Shown in pieces: positions 31,626 through 39,584 of a stretch of 39,584 nucleotides of DNA. The stretch lies in the NCBI GenBank assembly GCA_964586775.1, contig CAZPJD010000167.1, positions 1 through 39,584 on the forward strand, written 5' to 3'. Every line of letters starts with the position of its first letter. Within the stretch, counting starts at the first letter, position 1. Source of the DNA: JADLEX01 sp964586775 (GTDB taxonomy: Bacteria > Lernaellota > Lernaellaia > JACKCT01). A program made the position numbers and the translations under genes. The notes beneath the pieces are model-generated. The model was not told where the DNA came from. It searched no databases and worked only from the letters and a program-made list of their open reading frames with translations.

Positions 31626-32303
31626 TCACACCTGTTTGCGCACCTCGACGACCGCCCCCAGGATCTGCCGGCGCATCGCTTTTTGCGGCGGATCACGGCG
31701 CACATCGGCGGCGAGGAATCGCTCGTCGATCACCCGGCGAACGGTGACGGTTTCTTCGAGCTTTGCGACCACGAGATGCCCCTCGATCTTCGCCGCGTCG
31801 CGCGATTCCATGTCGAAGACGATCAGGTCGCCGCGCGCGACCTCGTCACCCATCGCGTCGTCGGGCATACGCACCGCGGCGAGGCGCGCGCCCGGTTTGG
31901 CGTGCGAGACCGTGAATCCCTCCATCGTCTCGGCCGAGACGCGAAAACACGCCGGATCCCGCCACGCTTCGTTCTTGAGAATGGGCACGGTCTGGAAGTC
32001 GTCGCAGGTCACGCTGCCCGCTTCGCCCGCGTGGACGAGCCGGATCGACTCGGGCATCGGGCGGGCGCTCGCGCCGAATTTCGGCGGCCAGCCGAAGAGC
32101 AGCCAATTGGGCGTCACGCCGCACTGTTCGCAGATCTCAACGATCATGCCGAGCCCGGGCAGGCTCTTGCCCTTCATGTAGTTGTCGATCGTCGTCGCGC
32201 CGGTGCCCACGACCTTGGCGAAGCGCGAAAAGTGGCCGCCGCCCAGCTCGTCGATGAGTTCGGTGAGCCGGTCGATGAATCCCTCGTTTTTGTGCCCGCT
32301 CAT
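31626..32303 (-). CDS. XRE/S24-type regulator (CI/LexA-like) lacking the protease dyad
   Basis: A 225-aa phage-repressor-like protein. The N-terminal helix-turn-helix (FSRFAKVVGTGATTIDNYMK, about 25-44) resembles the XRE DNA-binding domain and is followed by LGMIVEICEQCGVTPNWLLFG. The C-terminal half has the peptidase S24 fold. In a working S24 domain this site reads GDSMxP with a Ser nucleophile and a Lys in VTVKRL. Here they read DDAMGD (Ala150) and VTVRRV (Arg189), so self-cleavage should be impossible. ATG 32303 has a GGGGG-rich leader. It may be a chromosomal or remnant-prophage repressor. Target genes are not evident; the nearest phage gene is about 8 kb away. Confidence 0.75.
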   Translation of the reverse strand: MSGHKNEGFIDRLTELIDELGGGHFSRFAKVVGTGATTIDNYMKGKSLPGLGMIVEICEQCGVTPNWLLFGWPPKFGASARPMPESIRLVHAGEAGSVTCDDFQTVPILKNEAWRDPACFRVSAETMEGFTVSHAKPGARLAAVRMPDDAMGDEVARGDLIVFDMESRDAAKIEGHLVVAKLEETVTVRRVIDERFLAADVRRDPPQKAMRRQILGAVVEVRKQV

Positions 32304-32646
32304 GTTTCCCCCCTCACTCCATCTCGAGGCGCGTGTCGGCAATCAACCTTCGTCTCAGGTCGGGCGGCGGGGGCGGCCCCGCCGCCGCGTTCGTTTTGAG
32401 GGCGGGGCGCACCCGCCCATTCTGCTTTTCGGGCGCATTCGTTTGCCACGCACGCGCCCCGCACTGGGGGAACGGGACGCGATTGGACTCACGAGCAGGG
32501 CGTGGAAAAAGTCCGTCCTGGACTTTTTCCACCCGGAAATCAAAAAGCGCGGTTTTTGATTTCCTCCATTTTCCGCGCACTTGTGCGTGCGCGAAAAATG
32601 CCTCGCCATCCATGGCTCGGTTAGCAGTCTGTCTTTCGCCAGCCTG
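32304..32646. other. 343-bp gap with paired hairpins, regulator/yifB
   Basis: There is no credible gene. It includes GC-rich inverted segments near 32357-32415, two perfect hairpins at 32502-32532 and 32535-32564, and a stem-like GTGCGTGCGC near 32583. The regulator's promoter should lie near 32304-32340; no clear -35/-10 pair is visible. Confidence 0.55.
32502..32564. repeat. Two adjacent perfect hairpins
   Basis: GTGGAAAAAGTCC/GGACTTTTTCCAC (13-bp arms, 5-nt loop) is followed after 2 nt by GGAAATCAAAAA/TTTTTGATTTCC (12-bp arms, GCGCGG loop). Both are perfect. They lie about 80-140 nt past the yifB stop, so they may be a bidirectional terminator or a REP-type pair. Confidence 0.8.
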
Positions 32647-34203
<1,557 letters not shown>

Positions 34204-34490
34204 CTCCCCCGGCCGATCGCGATTCTCTCAACGGAAATTACTTTTCCAAGTTGCGTGCCGAGCTGGAGAAAACCCACATCTATTTGAAATTCCTCATCTA
34301 TTTTTCGGATGACGCCCCGAATCTCGCGATCCGAACTCCGAAATCCGAACCTGTGACTCCGATTTTCGGAGAGTCCCCCGAAATGCGACTTGCGAAACCC
34401 GGAGCGGCTCCCGAGGATTACAATTGACATTTTCGTCCATTTTGTTGTCGAATATGGGCAACTGCATTCCCCATCTTGATTGGTTGTGCC
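34204..34490. other. Divergent gap between yifB and the sigma-54 activator
   Basis: There is no ORF. A TCCGAA-rich repeat patch lies at 34326-34371 (ATCCGAACTCCGAAATCCGAA-like, then the palindrome CTCCGATTTTCGGAG at 34357-34371). A TTGACA at 34424-34429 has no good -10 at 16-18 bp. No -24/-12 element is convincing. Confidence 0.45.
34326..34371. repeat. TCCGAA-type repeat patch with small palindrome
   Basis: Three imperfect TCCGAA units followed by CTCCGA/TCGGAG around TTT. It resembles the dispersed degenerate repeats common in intergenic DNA. Confidence 0.45.
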
Positions 34491-36053
34491 ATGAACGGTT
34501 CCGACTCGGACGCCATGCGTCCCGAATCCGATGCCATTGCCCCGCCCGCACCCCCGCAGGGCACCGAACGCGGCCGGTTGCGCGTGCTGTATCAGATCGG
34601 CTCGCTGCTCGAACGCGGCCTCAAGGACATCGAAACGCTCGACCGCGTGATGGAGATCCTCGGCGCGAATCTCGGCGTCACGCGGGGCATGGTCGCGATC
34701 TTCGAAAAATCATCGGGGCGGCTGATTGTCGAGGCTTCGGTCGGCATGAGCGAGGCGCAGGTGCGTCACGCCAGCTATGGCGTCGGCGAGGGCGTCGTCG
34801 GGCGCTGCTACCAGACCGGGCAGACCGTCGTGCTGCCGAGCGTGGCCAAAGAGACCGGCGAGGCCGGGCGCGAGACCTCGTGCATCTGCACGCCGATCCG
34901 TCTGGGCGTCGAGGTCATCGGCACGCTCTCGGTCGAAAAATCCCGCTCGCCGCTGGCCGAACTCGCGCAGGACGCCGACCTGCTGCGCGCCATCACGTTC
35001 ATGATCGCCCACAGCGTGCGTCTGCGGCAGGAAACGTCGGAGATGCACGACCGCATGCACGAGGATCGCGAGCAGCGCGACCGCCTGGCCGAGCGCTTTC
35101 GCCACGCCAACATCGTCGGCACCTCGGCGGCCATGCAGGAGGTCTACAGCCTCATCATGCAGGTCGCGCCCACCGACACCACCGCGTTGCTGCGCGGCGA
35201 AAACGGCACGGGCAAGGAGCTGGTCGCGCAGGCGATTCATTACAACAGCCTGCGTCGCGACGGCCCCTTCGTGCGCGTCAACTGCGGCGCGCTGTCGGAA
35301 AGCCTGCTCGAATCCGAACTGTTCGGCCACGTCAAGGGCGCGTTCACCGGCGCGGTGCGCGACCGCGTGGGGCGCTTCGAGGCCGCCGCCGGGGGCACGA
35401 TTTTTCTCGACGAGATCGGCGATTTTTCGCCGCGCGTGCAGGTCAAGCTGCTGCGTGTTTTGCAGGAGCGCGAGTTCGAGCGCGTGGGCGCGACGCGCAC
35501 CATCCCGCTCGACGTGCGCATCGTGGCCGCCACGCACAAGCCGCTCGAATCGATGATCCAGGAAGGTCTGTTCCGCGAGGACCTGTTTTACCGCTTCAAC
35601 GTTTTTTCGATTCACCTGCCGCCGCTGCGCGAACGCAAGAGCGACATCCTGCTGCTGGCCGATCACTTCTGCGAGACGTACTCGAAGATCATGAACAAAA
35701 CGGTCAAGCGCATCTCGACGCCGGCGATCGACATGCTCATGCGCTACCACTGGCCGGGCAACGTGCGCGAATTGCAGAACGTGCTGGAGCGCGCGGTGCT
35801 GCTGTCCACCGACGGGGCGATCCACGGCTTCCATCTGCCGCCGTCGCTCCAGACCGCCGAGGCGACGCAGACCGAGATGACCGGCTCGCTGGAATCGCAG
35901 CTCGACACCTACGAGCGCGAAATCATCGTCGAGGCGCTCAAGCGGCTGTCGGGCAACGTGGCGTCGGCCGCGCGCGAATTGAACATGACGTACCGAAAGC
36001 TCGCGTATCGCATCCAGGCGCACGGCATCAGCCCGAAGCTCTACAAGCGGTGA
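34491..36053 (+). CDS. Sigma-54-dependent GAF-domain activator (NifA-like architecture)
   Basis: A 520-aa enhancer-binding protein. A GAF sensor domain (about 28-180; GVGEGVVGRCYQTGQTVVLP, with Cys131 and Cys133) precedes the AAA+ domain, which has Walker A GENGTGKE (236-243), the sigma-54-contacting GAFTGA (283-288) and FLDEIGDFSPRVQVKLLRVL. A Fis-type HTH ends the protein (SGNVASAARELNMTYRKLAY). The order GAF, AAA+, Fis is that of NifA, but no nif gene is near, so the regulated genes are unknown. ATG 34491 is chosen; an in-frame TTG at 34476 and a later ATG at 34515 exist, and no strong ribosome site supports any of them. hsdR starts 35 nt downstream. Confidence 0.9.
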   Translation: MNGSDSDAMRPESDAIAPPAPPQGTERGRLRVLYQIGSLLERGLKDIETLDRVMEILGANLGVTRGMVAIFEKSSGRLIVEASVGMSEAQVRHASYGVGEGVVGRCYQTGQTVVLPSVAKETGEAGRETSCICTPIRLGVEVIGTLSVEKSRSPLAELAQDADLLRAITFMIAHSVRLRQETSEMHDRMHEDREQRDRLAERFRHANIVGTSAAMQEVYSLIMQVAPTDTTALLRGENGTGKELVAQAIHYNSLRRDGPFVRVNCGALSESLLESELFGHVKGAFTGAVRDRVGRFEAAAGGTIFLDEIGDFSPRVQVKLLRVLQEREFERVGATRTIPLDVRIVAATHKPLESMIQEGLFREDLFYRFNVFSIHLPPLRERKSDILLLADHFCETYSKIMNKTVKRISTPAIDMLMRYHWPGNVRELQNVLERAVLLSTDGAIHGFHLPPSLQTAEATQTEMTGSLESQLDTYEREIIVEALKRLSGNVASAARELNMTYRKLAYRIQAHGISPKLYKR

Positions 36054-36087
36054 AACGAATTCGAGAAAAACATTGAGAGAGCACGGT

Positions 36088-38910
36088 ATGACCGACGAAC
36101 CGCCCTACACCGAAGCCGAGACCCGGCGGAAGATCATCGACGAAAACCTGCGTCTCGCCGGCTGGAAGGTGGACGACCCTTCGCAGGTCGTGACGGAACT
36201 CGACATCCTGATCGACCCCCACGCGGCGGCGCCAAAGACGCCCCAGGCGGAACATCGGTTCGCCGACTACGCGCTTTTTCTCCACGGCAAGCCGTTGGCC
36301 GTGGTGGAGGCGAAGAAGACCTCGGTGGATGCGCAACAGGGCCAGGAACAAGCCCTGCAATACGCGCAGAATATCCAGAAGAGCGCCGGGGGCCGGATGC
36401 CGCTGGTTTTCTACACCAACGGCTACGACACCTTTTTTTGGGAATCGGAATTCTACCCCCCGGAAAAGGTGCACGGTTTCCCCGGGCGGCTCGACCTGGA
36501 ATGGATGGATCATCGGCGGGAAGAGCGCAAACCCCTTTCCGTGGAACTCATCAACACCGGGATCGCGGGGCGGGACTATCAGATCGCGGCCATCCGCTCG
36601 GTGCTGGAATTGGTGGAGGCCAAGCGACGCAAGTTCCTGCTCGTCATGGCGACGGGCACCGGCAAGACGCGAACCGCGGCGGCGCTGGTGGACGTTCTCA
36701 TGCGGGCGCGGTGGGCCAAGCGGGTGCTTTTCCTCGTGGACCGGATCGCGTTGCAAGAGCAGGCATTGGCGGCATTCAAGGAACACATCCCGTCGGAACC
36801 GCGATGGCCGGAGCGCCCCGGTGAAGAATTCGCCAAAGAGCGGCGCATCTACGTGACCACCTACCCGACGATGCTCAACCTGATCCAACGCGGCACGACG
36901 CCGGGAACGTGGCTCTCGCCCTTCTTCTTCGACCTGATCGTGGCGGACGAATCGCACCGGAGCATCTACAACGTCTACCAGCAGGTGCTCGACTACTTCC
37001 ACGCGATCAAGCTGGGACTGACCGCCACGCCCAAAGACCAGATCGACTCCGACACCTTCAAGCTCTTCGATTGCGGCTTACACGACCCGACCTTCGCTTA
37101 CACCTACGATGAGGCGATCGCGCACGATCCGCCCTACCTTTGCGAGTTCAGGGTGTTGAAGGTCCGCTCCAAGTTCCAGTTGGAGGGCATCAAGGGCGGA
37201 ACGCTGCCCGCCGAGTTGCGGAAGAAGCTCGTGGCCGAGGGCAAGGACATCGAAGACATCGACTTCGAAGGCACCGACCTGGAACGCAAGGTCACGAACG
37301 CCGGCACCAACGCGGTGATCGTCCGCGAGTTCATGGAAGAGTGCGTCAAAGACCCCTCCGGCACGCTTCCCGGCAAGACGATCATCTTCGCGATCTCCAA
37401 AGCCCACGCCCGGCGGTTGCAGGAGATCTTCGACAAACTCTACCCCGAGCACGCCGGGAAGCTCGCCCGCGTGTTGGTGTCCGACGACCGTTTTGTGCAT
37501 GGCAAGGGCGGGCTGCTCGATCAGTTCAAGACGCGGAGCATGCCCCGCGTGGCCATCAGCGTGGACATGCTCGATACCGGCGTGGACGTGCTCGAGGTGG
37601 TCAACCTCGTCTTCGCCAAGCCCGTTTATTCGCGGGTCAAGTTCTGGCAGATGATCGGCCGCGGCACCCGCGTTCTGCACGAAGACCCCGCGAAACGAAA
37701 AGCGTGGTGCCCCGAAAAAGACAAGTTCCTCATCATCGACTACTGGGCGAATTTCGAGTTTTTCGAAATGAAGCCGCGGGGCGTGGAGCCGGGCACGATG
37801 GAACCGCTGCCCGTGCGGCTCTTCAAGGCCCGGCTCGACAAGCTGGAAGCCGCCGTCGCCGCCGGTCGGGACGATGTCGCCGACGCGGTGAAGGCGGATC
37901 TGCGCGCCGATCTCGCCGACCTGCCCGCGAACAACGTCGTCGTGATGGAGAACCGCGCCCAAATGAACGTCGCGTCGGCAGACTCCTTCTGGCCGCACCT
38001 CACGGCGAAGGACATCGGGACTCTGCGTACGACGATCGCGCCGGTACTGCGTGCCCGGTCCGGCTTCGACCTCAAAAACATGCGATTCGAGACGCAGGTG
38101 GTGGAAGCCGGAACCGCTCTTCTCGCCGGGAACCAGGATGCCTTCGAGGCGATTCGCGATCAACTGCTCGACCAGATCGGCGAGCTTCCGCCGGCCGTCA
38201 ACATCGTGGCCAAAGAAAAGGCGCTCATCGACGCCGTGCAATCGCGCGCGTGGTGGGACGACGCGACCGACGAAAAGCTGCGAACCTTGGCGGAACGTCT
38301 TGCGCCCCTGATGCGCTTCCGGCAACGGCGCACCGATCCCATGATGAAGCTCGATCTGGCCGATCTCGTGGCGGTGAAGGAGTGGATCGAAGTCGGTCCG
38401 CACCAGGAACGCACGACGATCCAGGCATACCGCGAACGGATCGAGGAATATGTCCGGTCGCTGGCCGATCGGGACGCCGTATTGCAAAAGATCCGCGCCG
38501 GTGAACCGGTGTCCGATGACGAGGTGATGCGCTTGGCGGAACTGCTGCGCGAGCACGACCCCTACGCCACCGAAGACCTGCTGCGCAAGGTGTACGACCA
38601 CAAGACGGCGCGGTTCATTCAGTTCATCCGGCACATCCTCGGGTTGGAAAAGCTCGAAACGTGGACGGCGACCGTCAGCCGCGCCTTCGACGACTTCATC
38701 GCCCGGCACAACACCTTCACGGCGCTGCAGATCCAGTTCCTGCAAACGCTGCGCACGTTCATCCTGCAAACGGGCCATGTCGAGCGACGGCACCTCGTCG
38801 ATCCGCCGTTCACGCAGGTCCACCCCGGCGGAATCCGGGGAGTTTTCGGGCAACGCGAAATCGACGAAATCCTGGAATTCGTGGACGAAATCGGAACGAA
38901 GACGGCGTAA
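36088..38910 (+). CDS. hsdR: Type I restriction enzyme R subunit (HsdR)
   Basis: A 940-aa motor and nuclease subunit of a type I restriction-modification system. The N-terminal PD-(D/E)xK nuclease has Asp60 (RFADYALFL) and Glu74-Ala-Lys76 (VVEAKK). The SF2 helicase domain has Walker A TGTGKTRTAAAL (Lys193), motif II DESH (from Asp287), motif III LTATP and motif VI-like WQMIGRGTRV. The EcoEI-type C-terminal domain, needed for assembly, runs to about 940 and ends LEFVDEIGTKTA. ATG 36088 follows GAGAG; an in-frame TTG at 36073 is less likely. Neither hsdM nor hsdS is in view, so they should lie to the right. The next gene encodes a Fic protein. Confidence 0.92.
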   Translation: MTDEPPYTEAETRRKIIDENLRLAGWKVDDPSQVVTELDILIDPHAAAPKTPQAEHRFADYALFLHGKPLAVVEAKKTSVDAQQGQEQALQYAQNIQKSAGGRMPLVFYTNGYDTFFWESEFYPPEKVHGFPGRLDLEWMDHRREERKPLSVELINTGIAGRDYQIAAIRSVLELVEAKRRKFLLVMATGTGKTRTAAALVDVLMRARWAKRVLFLVDRIALQEQALAAFKEHIPSEPRWPERPGEEFAKERRIYVTTYPTMLNLIQRGTTPGTWLSPFFFDLIVADESHRSIYNVYQQVLDYFHAIKLGLTATPKDQIDSDTFKLFDCGLHDPTFAYTYDEAIAHDPPYLCEFRVLKVRSKFQLEGIKGGTLPAELRKKLVAEGKDIEDIDFEGTDLERKVTNAGTNAVIVREFMEECVKDPSGTLPGKTIIFAISKAHARRLQEIFDKLYPEHAGKLARVLVSDDRFVHGKGGLLDQFKTRSMPRVAISVDMLDTGVDVLEVVNLVFAKPVYSRVKFWQMIGRGTRVLHEDPAKRKAWCPEKDKFLIIDYWANFEFFEMKPRGVEPGTMEPLPVRLFKARLDKLEAAVAAGRDDVADAVKADLRADLADLPANNVVVMENRAQMNVASADSFWPHLTAKDIGTLRTTIAPVLRARSGFDLKNMRFETQVVEAGTALLAGNQDAFEAIRDQLLDQIGELPPAVNIVAKEKALIDAVQSRAWWDDATDEKLRTLAERLAPLMRFRQRRTDPMMKLDLADLVAVKEWIEVGPHQERTTIQAYRERIEEYVRSLADRDAVLQKIRAGEPVSDDEVMRLAELLREHDPYATEDLLRKVYDHKTARFIQFIRHILGLEKLETWTATVSRAFDDFIARHNTFTALQIQFLQTLRTFILQTGHVERRHLVDPPFTQVHPGGIRGVFGQREIDEILEFVDEIGTKTA

Positions 38911-38911
38911 G

Positions 38912-39019
38912 GGGGTAAGCGTCTCACCTCTTTTACCCGTTTTTCGGTTTTCGTTACCCCCTTTGCGAAAAGGGGTAAAAACGGCTTGACATTACCCTGT
39001 TACTGGCGCAGATTACCCC
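38912..39019. promoter_or_regulatory. Six phased TTACCCC/GGGGTAA heptamers, putative operator
   Basis: Heptamers begin at 38912 (GGGGTAA), 38933 (TTACCCG), 38954 (TTACCCC), 38972 (GGGGTAA), 38992 (TTACCCT) and 39013 (TTACCCC), at intervals of 21, 21, 18, 20 and 21 bp. They occupy nearly the whole 126-bp gap between hsdR and fic and overlap the TTGACA at 38986. The third and fourth form an inverted pair. Confidence 0.65.
38986..39016 (+). promoter_or_regulatory. Candidate promoter for fic
   Basis: A perfect TTGACA at 38986-38991 with GATTAC at 39011-39016 (19-bp spacer) or CAGATT at 39009-39014 (17-bp spacer) as weak -10 choices. It lies 20-50 nt before the Fic start and between the fifth and sixth heptamers. 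Confidence 0.4.
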
Positions 39020-39036
39020 CATTCCAGAGGGGCGCG

Positions 39037-39584
39037 ATGCGGTCTTTGTATCCCAAGCTCATGCAATCGCTCGCGTTCACGGTCGACCACGCCACGACGC
39101 TCAAGACCATCGGCGAGTACAAGGGCAAGCAGGACCTTTTCAAACACCAGACCCCGCAGGTTCTGGACACCCTCAAGCGGGCGGCGATCATCGAGTCGGT
39201 GGAATCGTCCAACCGATTGGAGGGCGTGACCGCCCCGGAAAAACGCCTCGAAGCCATCGTCTTTAAAACCACCAAACCCGAGAACCGTTCCGAGCAGGAG
39301 ATTGCCGGCTACCGCGACGCCCTGAATCAAATCCACGAATCCGCCGCCTTTATGCCGTTCACCGTGAACGTGATCCTGCAATTGCACACGATGATCAACC
39401 GCTACCTGCCCGACCCCGGCGGCCGGTGGAAGATGACCGCGAACGAAATCGTGGAGCGCAATCCCGACGGCGCGGTGCTCCGCGTGCGCTTCAAACCGGT
39501 GGCGCCGGTGCTGACACCGCAGGCGATGGACGATCTCGTCATGTTTTACGGGGACGCCATCGGGCGCGACCACCGCGAGCCGCT
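39037..39584 (+). CDS. Fic family protein, N-terminal part (runs off the window)
   Basis: The first 182 residues of a Fic protein start at ATG 39037 with AGAGGGG just upstream. The N-terminal region has the inhibitory-helix motif (S/T)xxxE(G/N) as Ser58-Asn-Arg-Leu-Glu62-Gly63 (ESSNRLEGV), which normally blocks ATP in the active site of AMP-transferases. FMPFTVNVILQLHTMINRYL and GGRWKMTANEIVERNP belong to the Fic N-terminal/Fic fold. The catalytic HPFxxGNGR would lie beyond the right edge, so activity cannot be judged. It follows hsdR on the same strand behind six phased heptamers. Fic genes are often found inside type I restriction loci. Confidence 0.8.
   Translation, partial: MRSLYPKLMQSLAFTVDHATTLKTIGEYKGKQDLFKHQTPQVLDTLKRAAIIESVESSNRLEGVTAPEKRLEAIVFKTTKPENRSEQEIAGYRDALNQIHESAAFMPFTVNVILQLHTMINRYLPDPGGRWKMTANEIVERNPDGAVLRVRFKPVAPVLTPQAMDDLVMFYGDAIGRDHREP

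Noticed and set aside
34424..34455. Promoter for the sigma-54 activator gene (TTGACA at 34424)
   Set aside because: The best -10-like sequence is 20 bp away (GAATAT), outside the usual 16-18 bp range.

Overview
The window is high-GC DNA from a free-living Gram-negative bacterium. The mix of genes fits a deltaproteobacterial or Myxococcota-like lineage: a secreted trypsin-like protease with a Cys-rich, poly-Asp tail, an MJ0042-type zinc-ribbon/Glu-Pro/TPR membrane protein, gatCAB, a GAF sigma-54 activator, and intergenic gaps full of palindromic repeats. That placement is inferred from gene content; no rRNA or other marker is present.

Layout. (1) 27-11936, all minus strand: a phage morphogenesis module read right to left as portal, scaffold, major capsid protein, head-tail connector, tail-completion protein, tail tube, a small coiled-coil/TM protein, and three distal tail or virion genes. 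(2) 12294-15391, plus strand: secreted protease, a Pro/Ala-rich lipoprotein and a ketopantoate reductase-like enzyme. (3) 20685-15507, minus strand: the histidine-degradation genes hutU (frameshifted), hutI and fused ftcD, with queE coupled to ftcD by a 4-bp overlap. (4) 20826-21827: a zinc alcohol dehydrogenase. (5) 30284-21987, minus strand: the TPR protein gene, gatC-gatA-gatB, a 66-aa ORF and the large terminase. (6) 30585-34203: an ABC ATPase, an S24-type regulator and the YifB/ComM ATPase. (7) 34491 to the end, plus strand: a sigma-54 activator, type I restriction subunit hsdR, and the start of a Fic-family gene.

Two themes stand out. First, terL and portal, normally adjacent, keep the same strand and relative order but are separated by about 10 kb of cellular metabolism genes. 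No integrase, endolysin or replication gene is visible and there is no obvious tape measure, so this looks like a rearranged prophage remnant or a domesticated particle (gene-transfer-agent-like) locus. Second, the gaps carry several repeat families shared by phage and host genes. They include GGTCGTT heptad arrays ending 5-8 nt from the start codons of terL, a small ORF and gatC, and ~100-125 bp hairpin elements with perfect terminal inverted repeats and one compensatory base-pair change between copies.

At the right end, six TTACCCC/GGGGTAA heptamers spaced about two helical turns apart fill the 126-bp gap between hsdR and fic, which looks like an operator.
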